A stretch of 64,000 bases of DNA. Source: an uncultured Parabacteroides sp. (GTDB lineage Bacteria > Bacteroidota > Bacteroidia > Bacteroidales > Tannerellaceae). The stretch spans positions 62,001 through 126,000 of the forward strand of contig CAJTMR010000004.1 in assembly GCA_910577325.1 (NCBI GenBank). Reading direction: 5' to 3'. The notes under the pieces were generated by a model. The model did no database searches, was not told where the DNA came from, and was given only the letters and a program-made list of their open reading frames with translations. Shown piece after piece: positions 35,346 to 43,495 of the stretch; position 1 is the first letter of the stretch; the number at the start of each line of letters is the position of its first letter. The position numbers and the translations under genes were made by a program.

Positions 35346-35951
35346 ATGTTCGATATTTCTTTATTGCATGAACTGAAGGATGGGAATAGAGAAGCCTTTA
35401 ATGGTGTTTTTCGTTACTATTATCCCCGGATGATGGCGTATGTTGCTTCTATGGTAGAGCAAAAGGTTGCGGAGGATATTGTCCAGGATGTTTTTTTGTA
35501 TGTTTGGGAAAACCGCGAAAAGTTATATGTCAGTGATGGTTTCCATTCCTATCTTTTCCAGTCCGCTTATACCCGTTGTCTCGACTATTTCAAGAAAAAC
35601 CACTTGGTTGAGAAATGCCATTCTCATACTTTCGAGCAGTATTTAGAAGATTGTCATGATTTGTTAAAAGACGACAATTCTATTATAGAAGAGCTTTCCG
35701 TTAAGGAATTTTATTGCCGTTTGTATGAATTGCTGGAATATCTGCCGGAACAACGTCGCGAAGTTTTCATCCTCGCCTATATAAAAGGGCTCACAACTAA
35801 AGAAGTTGCGGAACAAACCCGGATGCCGCAGCGTACGGTGGAGAGCCATGTGTACTTGGCCCTCCGGTTCTTGAAAGAGCACATGCCTAAAGGGGATTTC
35901 TATTTACTGACTCTTTTGCTGTGCCAGGCAGGATATAAAAACTATATTTGA
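35346..35951 (+). CDS. ECF-type RNA polymerase sigma-70 factor
   Basis: The protein has 201 residues. Region 2 is FNGVFRYYYPRMMAYVASMVEQKVAEDIVQDVFLYVWENR and region 4 is LEYLPEQRREVFILAYIKGLTTKEVAEQTRMPQRTVESHVYLALRFLK, in the style of the Bacteroidetes ECF expansion group. Such factors usually pair with a FecR-like anti-sigma factor and SusC/SusD genes; none lies within several kilobases here, so it looks like an orphan. TATTTTTG at 35296-35303 is a possible -7 box and lies just outside the MITE-like element. Confidence 0.92.
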   Translation: MFDISLLHELKDGNREAFNGVFRYYYPRMMAYVASMVEQKVAEDIVQDVFLYVWENREKLYVSDGFHSYLFQSAYTRCLDYFKKNHLVEKCHSHTFEQYLEDCHDLLKDDNSIIEELSVKEFYCRLYELLEYLPEQRREVFILAYIKGLTTKEVAEQTRMPQRTVESHVYLALRFLKEHMPKGDFYLLTLLLCQAGYKNYI

Positions 35952-36034
35952 ATGCGATTCCGGTACGGTTCCTTTTTCCTGTCCATTGATTTGCGACTGA
36001 ACCGGTTTTAATGTAGAATATTTATTTTCAGTGA

Positions 36035-36066
36035 TTTGCATATTAAAAAAGAAAGCCGTATCTTTG
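36035..36066 (+). promoter_or_regulatory. Consensus Bacteroidetes promoter upstream of the methyltransferase gene
   Basis: TTTG at 36035-36038 and TATCTTTG at 36059-36066 are 20 nt apart, an ideal -33/-7 pair. The start codon lies about 190 nt further on, so the transcript would have a long leader. The rest of the 35952-36258 gap shows no gene. Confidence 0.7.
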
Positions 36067-36258
36067 AACTTTGGTTTTAGGTAGGCGGCAAACAGCCAAA
36101 AAGTGACGGAAAAGTGTTTTCTCGTTATTTAAGTTGTACTCCCCTAAGGCTTTGATATAATGATAGGACATTGGATTTAAAGGATATTGGGAGAGTGGGT
36201 TCAAAATCTTTGCTTTCCGTAGAAAAGAGGATGTGCCGTTACTGATTTTAGCGCCGAT

Positions 36259-37443
36259 ATGGAACTGACAACTTCACACATACAGTTTATAAAAGATCAT
36301 GCAGCAGATGATTTGGCCCGCCTGTTGCTTTCCGCCGCCAAGTACCCCGGAATGGATATTCCCTTTTTGGCCGATCAGATTGCGGCCCGGAGGCAGATCC
36401 GGGAGAAGCTGCCGTCGTGGTATGATAACGAACGATTGGTTTTTCCGGCTAAGATTGCGGCGGAACAATGTTCTTCCGAACAGACGGCTGCCTATAAGCA
36501 GGAACTGATAGGCCAAGACTGGACCGTTTGCGACTTGACGGGTGGTTTGGGAATCGATAGCTATTACCTTTCCCGCAAGGCGAAACATTTGACTTACATA
36601 GAACGTTTTCCGGTTTATTGTGAAGCTGCGAAACATAATTTTTCCGTCTTGGAGGCTGACAACATAACGGTCGTGAATGCCGATACCGCCCAATCAGCCG
36701 ATACCCTTCCGGAGGTCGACGCTTTCTATATCGACCCTGCACGCCGGGGAGAATCCAACAAGCGGGTTTTCGCCTTGCAGGATTGCGAACCTGACCTCCC
36801 CGGGCTCTTGCCAAAGCTTCTGAAACGCTCTCCGCGTGTCATTGCAAAGCTTTCGCCGATGGCGGATATACAAATGACTTTGGACTTGTTGCCGGGGACG
36901 ACATCCGTGCATGTCCTTTCCGTCAGGAACGAATGCAAGGAACTGCTTTTTGTGACGGAACGCGAGGCGGATGGCGAAGGACCGTCGATCCGGTGTGTCA
37001 ATTTCGGACCGGATGGCATACAATCTTTCTTTTTCACATTGGAAGAGGAACGAAACGCCGTGCTGGTTCCCGCCGGTCAGGTCGGTGCGTATTTATACGA
37101 ACCGAATGCCTCGGTTTTAAAAGCCGGCGCATTTAAGCAGATAGCTGTCCGGACGGGAGTGAAGAAGTTGCAGGTGAGCAGCCATCTATATACATCGGAC
37201 CAGTTGGTTCCTGACTTTCCTGGCCGTCGATTCCGGGTAGACGAAGTACTGCCTTTTACCGGAAAACTCTGTAAAGGACTTTCAAAAACAATCCCTCAGG
37301 CAAATATAACCGTGCGCAATTTCCCCCTTTCTGTAGAGGAATTGCGCAAGCGGACGAAGATCTCCGACGGCGGTCATCCCTATCTCTTTGCAACCACATT
37401 GGCGGATGGAAAAAAGGTGCTGGTCAGGTGTTCCAAAGCCTGA
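36259..37443 (+). CDS. Class I SAM-dependent methyltransferase with THUMP-like C-terminal domain
   Basis: The protein has 394 residues. The SAM-binding motif is WTVCDLTGGLGIDSYYLSRKAKHLTYIER at about residues 90-118, and the DPARR motif (AFYIDPARRGESNKR, about 155-170) occupies the motif IV position. A C-terminal THUMP-like region follows. The family is conserved in Bacteroidetes and is thought to act on RNA; the substrate is unproven. It is cytosolic and converges directly on the AspT-type transporter (stop codons adjacent). Confidence 0.88.
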   Translation: MELTTSHIQFIKDHAADDLARLLLSAAKYPGMDIPFLADQIAARRQIREKLPSWYDNERLVFPAKIAAEQCSSEQTAAYKQELIGQDWTVCDLTGGLGIDSYYLSRKAKHLTYIERFPVYCEAAKHNFSVLEADNITVVNADTAQSADTLPEVDAFYIDPARRGESNKRVFALQDCEPDLPGLLPKLLKRSPRVIAKLSPMADIQMTLDLLPGTTSVHVLSVRNECKELLFVTEREADGEGPSIRCVNFGPDGIQSFFFTLEEERNAVLVPAGQVGAYLYEPNASVLKAGAFKQIAVRTGVKKLQVSSHLYTSDQLVPDFPGRRFRVDEVLPFTGKLCKGLSKTIPQANITVRNFPLSVEELRKRTKISDGGHPYLFATTLADGKKVLVRCSKA

Positions 37444-39114
37444 TTAGGTGAATAACATCAGTACCAACTGCGCCGAAATCACACGGATAAACATCGAAAG
37501 CGGGTATACGGTGGCATAAGAAACAGATGGTTCGTCGCCATCGACAGTCGTGTTGGCATAGTTCAATGCCATCGGGTTTGCCATGCTCCCGCAGAGCATC
37601 CCTACGTTATGTGCATAGTCGAGTTTGAAGAATTGTGAAGCCAGGAAACCGATGATCAGTACCGGAACGATTGTTAGCAGGAATCCAAGCCCGATCCAAA
37701 GCAATCCTTCTGCCCGGAAAACCGTTTCGAAGAAATGCGCACCCGAATCGATTCCTAATCCTGCCAGATAAATGATGATCCCCAATTGGCGGAGCATCAG
37801 GTTGGCACTCATCGTCGTGTAGGTTGTCAGATGGAAACGCGGGCCGAATGCGCCCATCAGGATACCGACGATGATCGGACCTCCGGCAATCCCCAATTTG
37901 ACCGGCGTGTTCATTCCCGGCAGTGTGACCGGCAATGCCCCCAACAGCATCCCCAGCGAGATTCCGATAAAGACCGCCAGCAGGTTCGGGTTGTTTAACC
38001 GCTTGATCTCGTTCCCTAAAATCTTTCCGACTGTGTTCACCGAATTCGCTTCCCCCACGATTGTCAGCCGGTCGCCGATCTGCAGGCGCAAGTCGGGAGA
38101 GGCCAGCAGGTCTATACCGGCACGGTTCACACGTGTAATATTGATGCCGTAGAGGTTACGGAGGCGGAGGGAACCCAGCTTCACACCATTCACCCGGTTG
38201 CGGGTCACCGCGATACGGCGGGAAATCAATTGGCTGTCGATGGCGTTCCAATCGATATCCGCCTTGTTCCAGTCCACATTCTCCTGTTCGCCGAAGAGGA
38301 CTTTGATGTTTTCTACATCCGATTTGACGGAGATAATCAAAAGGTGGTCATGCTCGTGGAGCAGAGTATCCGAAGTCGGGATGCTTACCCTACCGTTTCT
38401 CCATACGCGTGAGATGACGAAATGCTTGTCTGTCAGTTTCATCACATCTTTGATGCTCTTTTCGTAGATAGCCGGATTGCTTACGTGGAACTCGGCGACG
38501 TAGGTAGTCGTGTCGCGCTGTTCCTTTAGGTCTTTCTGTTTCTTGTCGGCAAACAAGGCTTTCAGGATGATGATCGCCAAGATCACGCCCACCACGCCAA
38601 GCGGATAAGTGACGGCACACGCCAAAGCCATGTCCGTCACCCCTTTGGTATTGTTCGGATCTATCTGCAACAGAGCTTGTTGTGCGGCTCCCAAAGCAGG
38701 CGTATTGGTTACGGCTCCGCAAAGCAGACCAACCATGTTGGAAAGGGAAACACCTGTGGTCCAGTGCAGTCCGACCGTCATGATGAGTCCGAGCAGGATA
38801 ACGCCCAATCCCATCATATTCATGGCCACGCCTCCTTTCTTCAACGAAGAGAAAAAACCGGGTCCGACTTGTAACCCCAATGCGTAAACGAAAAGAATCA
38901 ACCCGAAACTTTGGGCGAAATAAAGCATATCCTTATTAACGACGATACCAAAATGTCCTGCCAGGATACCGGCAAAGAATACGAATGTGATACCCAGTGA
39001 AATCCCGAATATCTTGATTCGGCCTAAATATAATCCAAGTGCAGAGACCAGTGAAATAATGATAACTGCTTGCACCATCGTAGGCGCTAAAAAGGCCTCT
39101 TGTAACCAATTCAT
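37444..39114 (-). CDS. AspT/YidE-family transporter with two RCK_C (TrkA-C) domains
   Basis: The protein has 556 residues. Two membrane halves of about five spans each flank a soluble pair of RCK_C domains (about 200-370). The first half contains GLILFVYALGLQVGPGFFSSL and the second GIIIYLAGLGIDSGAHFFETVFR, the duplicated AspT/YidE/YbjL repeats. FLASQFFKLDYAHNVGMLCGSMANPMALNYA is the conserved C-terminal motif. AspT itself exchanges aspartate and alanine; the substrate here is unknown. It has its own TATCTTTG promoter, divergent from sbcD. Confidence 0.92.
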   Translation of the reverse strand: MNWLQEAFLAPTMVQAVIIISLVSALGLYLGRIKIFGISLGITFVFFAGILAGHFGIVVNKDMLYFAQSFGLILFVYALGLQVGPGFFSSLKKGGVAMNMMGLGVILLGLIMTVGLHWTTGVSLSNMVGLLCGAVTNTPALGAAQQALLQIDPNNTKGVTDMALACAVTYPLGVVGVILAIIILKALFADKKQKDLKEQRDTTTYVAEFHVSNPAIYEKSIKDVMKLTDKHFVISRVWRNGRVSIPTSDTLLHEHDHLLIISVKSDVENIKVLFGEQENVDWNKADIDWNAIDSQLISRRIAVTRNRVNGVKLGSLRLRNLYGINITRVNRAGIDLLASPDLRLQIGDRLTIVGEANSVNTVGKILGNEIKRLNNPNLLAVFIGISLGMLLGALPVTLPGMNTPVKLGIAGGPIIVGILMGAFGPRFHLTTYTTMSANLMLRQLGIIIYLAGLGIDSGAHFFETVFRAEGLLWIGLGFLLTIVPVLIIGFLASQFFKLDYAHNVGMLCGSMANPMALNYANTTVDGDEPSVSYATVYPLSMFIRVISAQLVLMLFT

Positions 39115-39140
39115 AAGTTCTTTTTCATTTATTGAGGGGG

Positions 39141-39148
39141 CAAAGATA
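39141..39148 (-). promoter_or_regulatory. -7 box (TATCTTTG) of the AspT-type gene
   Basis: It is an exact consensus on the minus strand, about 27 nt before the start codon. It runs into CCCCCTC, the same continuation as at the SusC promoter near 799. Confidence 0.6.
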
Positions 39149-39224
39149 GGATAAATTTTGCAAGTTGCGGTTTTTCTTGATAACTTGCTCGCCTTATCGA
39201 CCTTTCAATTGGATGAAAGGTTTG

Positions 39225-39232
39225 TAAATTTG
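39225..39232 (+). promoter_or_regulatory. -7 box (TAAATTTG) of sbcDC
   Basis: TAAATTTG fits TAnnTTTG and lies 20 nt before the sbcD ATG. Confidence 0.5.
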
Positions 39233-39251
39233 CAAACAAAACAAAGAACCA

Positions 39252-40496
39252 ATGTCATTGAAAATAATACATACCTCCGACTGGCATCTCGGGCAAACCT
39301 TTTTCGGTTATGACCGCGATGAGGAGCATGAGGCATTTCTTTCGTGGCTGACCGATACGTTGTCGGAGCAGCAGACCGATGTCCTGCTGATAGCCGGCGA
39401 TATCTTTGATGTCGCCAATCCCTCGGCAGCCGCCCAGCGCCGTTTCTTCCGGTTTCTGCGGGAAGCGAACCGGCGTAACCCGCATTTGCAGGTCGTGATC
39501 ATCGCAGGCAATCATGATTCGGCAGCCCGTTTGGAAGCGCCGATACCCTTGTTGGAAGAATTGAATACGTCAATTGTCGGAACTGTCCCGCGAACAGACC
39601 TGTGCAAGATCGATTTCGACTCGCTCCTGATTCCCTTATATAATAAGGAGAGAAGGCGGGAGGCACTCTGCCTGGCTGTTCCCTATCTGCGGCAGGGAGA
39701 TTATCCGGCTTCAGATGAGGGAAAGGATACGTATGTGGAGGGAATTGCCCGGATGTACCGCCAACTATACGACTATGCCGATAGCCGGAGGCAGCCGGGC
39801 GAATCTCTTTTAGCAATGGGGCACTTGCATGCGACCGGAGCCGAACTGTCGGAAGACGACCGGAGCGAGCGGACCATAATGGGAGGGCTTGAATCCGTGT
39901 CTGTAGAAGCTTTTGAAGAGGGCTTGGCTTATACGGCTCTCGGTCACATCCACAAGGCGCAACGGGTAGGGGGGCGCGAGAATATACGATATGCCGGCAG
40001 CCCGTTGCCGATGTCTTTCTCCGAACAACATTATCACCACCAGGTCGTTGCTTTTACGGTCGAAAACGGATGCTTGTCGGATCTGAAAGCGATGCCTGTC
40101 CCTTTACGAACCGCCTTGCATCGGATTCCGGCGGAACCGGCATCGCCGGCCGAAGTCCTTTTGCAACTTTCCAACCTGCCGTTGGCAGAGGAGGGAGCCG
40201 ACCGCAGCCTGTGGCCTTACCTGGAGGTGCAGGTGCTGTTGACGGAGCCTGATCCGGGGTTTCGGCATCGGGTCGAAGAGGCGTTGGCAGATAAGGCCGT
40301 ACGCCTGACTTCCATCATCCCTTCTTATCCGAAAAAGGAGGGGGAGGAGGAATTTCGTCCTTTATCTTATACGGATTTGCAAAAGATCGCTCCGCTGGAT
40401 ATGCTACGCCATACCTTTACGAACCGTTTCGGAGGCGATTTGCCGGAAGAGTTGGAGAAGATGTTTAACGATGTAGTGCGGGAGGTTTCCTTATGA
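39252..40496 (+). CDS. sbcD: SbcD exonuclease subunit
   Basis: The protein has 414 residues. It is the Mre11-type nuclease of the SbcCD complex, which cuts hairpins and processes blocked DNA ends. Metallophosphoesterase motifs are in order: TSDWHLGQ, LLIAGDIFDVANPSA, IIAGNHDSAARLEA, LLAMGHLHATGA and TALGHIHKAQRV. Its gene ends 4 bp inside sbcC (ATGA overlap), so translation is coupled. Confidence 0.95.
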   Translation: MSLKIIHTSDWHLGQTFFGYDRDEEHEAFLSWLTDTLSEQQTDVLLIAGDIFDVANPSAAAQRRFFRFLREANRRNPHLQVVIIAGNHDSAARLEAPIPLLEELNTSIVGTVPRTDLCKIDFDSLLIPLYNKERRREALCLAVPYLRQGDYPASDEGKDTYVEGIARMYRQLYDYADSRRQPGESLLAMGHLHATGAELSEDDRSERTIMGGLESVSVEAFEEGLAYTALGHIHKAQRVGGRENIRYAGSPLPMSFSEQHYHHQVVAFTVENGCLSDLKAMPVPLRTALHRIPAEPASPAEVLLQLSNLPLAEEGADRSLWPYLEVQVLLTEPDPGFRHRVEEALADKAVRLTSIIPSYPKKEGEEEFRPLSYTDLQKIAPLDMLRHTFTNRFGGDLPEELEKMFNDVVREVSL

Positions 40497-43462
40497 AGAT
40501 ATTAGCGATAAGAGGTCGCAACTTAGCCTCATTGGAAGGTGATTTTGAAATTGATTTTACGGTGGAACCGTTGCTCTCGGCCGGTATATTTGCTATTTCC
40601 GGGCCGACGGGAGCGGGGAAATCCACGCTTTTGGACGCGATGTGCCTGGCTCTGTTCGCCCGTACGCCCCGTACCGACCAGGCAAAAGAGAATAATGTCA
40701 AGCTCCAGGATGTCAGCAATGAACAACTGTCGCAAAGTGACCCCCGTTTCTTGTTGCGGAGGGGGACGGCTTCCGGTTTTGCGGAGGTGGATTTCATGGC
40801 CTTGAACGGACACCGCTACCGGGCGCGCTGGTCGGTGGCGCGGGCTCGAGAGAAGGAGAACGGGCGGTTGCAGAATCCGCGTTTGGCTTTGTACGATCTT
40901 GATAAGGAGGAGGAAGAGCAGGGGACGCGTTCCGAACTGCAAGCCCGCATCATCGAACTGATCGGCCTGACCTTCGAACAGTTTACGCGTTCCGTATTGC
41001 TGGCGCAGAATGATTTTTCCACTTTCCTGAAAGCCGAGCAGGGAGAAAAGGCTTCCTTGCTGGAGAAGCTGACCGGAACCGAACTCTATTCCGCCATTTC
41101 CCGCCAGATATTCGAAAGAAATACGCGGGCGAAAGAAGCCTTCGACCTGATCCAATCGCGTATACAAGGCATCGAGTTGTTGACGGATGAGGAGGAAAAC
41201 GACTTGCGCATCCGTCTCGCCGGAACGGAAAGGGAATTGCAGCGGGTCGAAAAGGCGAAGGCGGAGCAGCAAGCCCTTCAAGAAGCTGTCCGCTCTGTCG
41301 AACAGCAGATAACCGTCCGTCGGAAGCAGCAAAAAGAGGCAGCCGACAAACTTGCACACGCAACGGAATTGTTGACGGTCGCCCGCCGCGAATTTGAAAA
41401 GGGTGTGGAGGAGCAGCAACAGTCCGAAGTCTGTTTCAAATCCCTTCAACAGGAGATATTACAAGCGCGTAAGCTGGATATTCAGTTGGATACGGCCATC
41501 CGCGACTTGTCCCACTCGGAACAGCAGTTGAAGAATGTAACGTTTCGGAAGGTAGAAGCTGAAAAGAAATATCAGGCTGCCGTCTTCCGTCAGAAGCAGG
41601 GAGCGGAGGAAATTGCCCGGCTGACCGCTTGGCGCGAACGTTATAAGGAGAAGGAACGTATCGCGGAACAGCTTTCCGCCTTGCTGCTCCACTTGGATGC
41701 AGCATCGGCCGCCCGTTCGGACATGGAAACGGCCGCCCGTTCGATCGAAACGCTCCGGCGGGAGGTTGTGGCGTTGAATAGGCAACTTGCCGGTCTGCAA
41801 CAGACCAGTGCAGGCAAACAGCAGGCGTTGAAGCAGGCGGAAGCAGACTACCGGAGCTTGGAAGAAGAACTGAAAGCGACCGATGCGCCGGCTTTGGACA
41901 AGCAGATCGAGAAACTGCGCCGGGAGCGGGAACAACTGCTTATCGAACGGGCTCGCTTGGAGGCTTCCGGCAACATAAAGGATTTGCGTGGCGGGTTACA
42001 GGAAGGAGAACCTTGTCCGGTTTGTGGAAGCACGCATCATCCTTTTGCCAATCAGGCGCCCGTCGCTCCTGTTTCCACCCTTACCCTTCAATTGCAAGAA
42101 TTGTCAAAGAAAAAAGAAGCCTACACGGCCTGTACCCACCGGCTCGCCCGTCTGCAACAGCAATTGCTTCAACTCCATAAAGAGTTGGCAGACAGCGAAG
42201 CCTTATGTAAGGACATGATCGGCAAGCAACAGCTCGCCGTCAGCCGGCAAGAGCGGGAAGAAGCCGTTGTGAAGGAACAGTCCGCCCGGTTGATCCAGTC
42301 TCTTTCGGCTGCCGACCGCTTGTTCGGCAATGGCGAATGGCAGAAAGCGTGGTTGCAGAATCCGGAAGTCTTCCGTAAAACATTGACAGACTTTGCCCGT
42401 CAGTGGCATGAGAATACCGAGAAGCTTCATCAACTGGAACGGCAGGAAAGCGCCCGGAGAGCCGAATGCGAGTCATTTGCCTCTTTTCTTCCTTCTCTCG
42501 GGAAGCAAGTCGAAGAGGCCGGGCAGCTCCATGAAAAGAACCGTGCCGCTTTTTCCTCCTTGCAGGCGGAGCGAAAGAAACTCCTGGACGGCCGTTCCGC
42601 AGATCGTGTGGAGCAAGAGTACACCCGGCGAATGGAAGAGCTGAAAGAACGTCTGAAGAAGCTGTCGGCCACCCAGACCGAGCAATCCGGCATCGCCGAA
42701 CAGACGCGCGGCATCGTCGGCCAGATCGCGAAAGATTTGGACGAAGCCGCGGCTGACCTGCTCCTACGAAAGGCGGCTTTAGATAAATGGAGTGCCGCTT
42801 ATCTGGCCTCTTCGGATGGACAGCCGCTCGAAGCGATGCTGCTCCGGTTCACACAGGAAAAGACTGAATTTGTTTTCCGCCTTCGTATCCAGACGGAGAA
42901 CAAGGCGAAAGTCTCCGGACTACAGGAAGAATTGAATGTCCGGCGCGTGGAAAGCGAACGCTGGGCGAAGTTGAACGAACTGGCCGGCTCTGCCGATGGC
43001 GCCAAGTTCCGTCGTGTGGCACAGGGATATACGCTTGATATTTTGTTGAACTATGCCAATGTGCAGTTACGTGGACTGACGAGGCGCTATCGTCTGGAGC
43101 GGGTTCCCGATACACTTGCCTTGCAGGTGATCGACCGGGATATGTGTGATGAGGTGCGTACCGTCCATAGCCTTTCGGGAGGCGAATCGTTTCTTGTCTC
43201 ATTGGCACTTGCACTCGGTTTGTCTTCTCTTTCGTCCAACCGGATGCGGGTCGAAAGCCTTTTCATCGACGAAGGTTTCGGCTCTTTGGATGCCGAGACG
43301 CTTCGTGTGGCGATGGATGCTTTGGAAAGTTTGCGGACGCAGGGACGCAAGATCGGCGTTATCTCGCATGTGCAGGAAATGACCGAGCGCATCCCTGTCC
43401 GTGTCCGGGTGAGCCGGGCCGGCAATGGAAAGAGCACTTTGGATGTTGAAGGAGGTGTGTAA
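40493..43462 (+). CDS. sbcC: SbcC SMC-like ATPase subunit
   Basis: The protein has 989 residues. Walker A is SGPTGAGKSTLLDAM (about 37-52). Long coiled coils flank a zinc hook (EPCPVCGSTHHPF, near residue 505). The C-terminal half carries the ABC signature SLSGGESFLVSLALALGLSS and Walker B SLFIDEGFGSLD. With SbcD it forms the Mre11-Rad50-like nuclease that attacks palindromes and covalently blocked ends. Its presence is relevant to the palindromic MITE-like repeats in this window. Confidence 0.95.
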   Translation: MKILAIRGRNLASLEGDFEIDFTVEPLLSAGIFAISGPTGAGKSTLLDAMCLALFARTPRTDQAKENNVKLQDVSNEQLSQSDPRFLLRRGTASGFAEVDFMALNGHRYRARWSVARAREKENGRLQNPRLALYDLDKEEEEQGTRSELQARIIELIGLTFEQFTRSVLLAQNDFSTFLKAEQGEKASLLEKLTGTELYSAISRQIFERNTRAKEAFDLIQSRIQGIELLTDEEENDLRIRLAGTERELQRVEKAKAEQQALQEAVRSVEQQITVRRKQQKEAADKLAHATELLTVARREFEKGVEEQQQSEVCFKSLQQEILQARKLDIQLDTAIRDLSHSEQQLKNVTFRKVEAEKKYQAAVFRQKQGAEEIARLTAWRERYKEKERIAEQLSALLLHLDAASAARSDMETAARSIETLRREVVALNRQLAGLQQTSAGKQQALKQAEADYRSLEEELKATDAPALDKQIEKLRREREQLLIERARLEASGNIKDLRGGLQEGEPCPVCGSTHHPFANQAPVAPVSTLTLQLQELSKKKEAYTACTHRLARLQQQLLQLHKELADSEALCKDMIGKQQLAVSRQEREEAVVKEQSARLIQSLSAADRLFGNGEWQKAWLQNPEVFRKTLTDFARQWHENTEKLHQLERQESARRAECESFASFLPSLGKQVEEAGQLHEKNRAAFSSLQAERKKLLDGRSADRVEQEYTRRMEELKERLKKLSATQTEQSGIAEQTRGIVGQIAKDLDEAAADLLLRKAALDKWSAAYLASSDGQPLEAMLLRFTQEKTEFVFRLRIQTENKAKVSGLQEELNVRRVESERWAKLNELAGSADGAKFRRVAQGYTLDILLNYANVQLRGLTRRYRLERVPDTLALQVIDRDMCDEVRTVHSLSGGESFLVSLALALGLSSLSSNRMRVESLFIDEGFGSLDAETLRVAMDALESLRTQGRKIGVISHVQEMTERIPVRVRVSRAGNGKSTLDVEGGV

Positions 43463-43489
43463 AAAAGACGATGTTTTAATTACACACCT
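43453..43489. terminator. Hairpin between convergent sbcC and the HzsA/FGE-like gene
   Basis: AGGTGTGTAA (43453-43462) pairs with TTACACACCT (43480-43489). The left arm overlaps the sbcC stop. T-rich sequence in the loop and A-runs on the left suggest use on at least one strand. Confidence 0.55.
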
Positions 43490-43495
43490 TCGATT

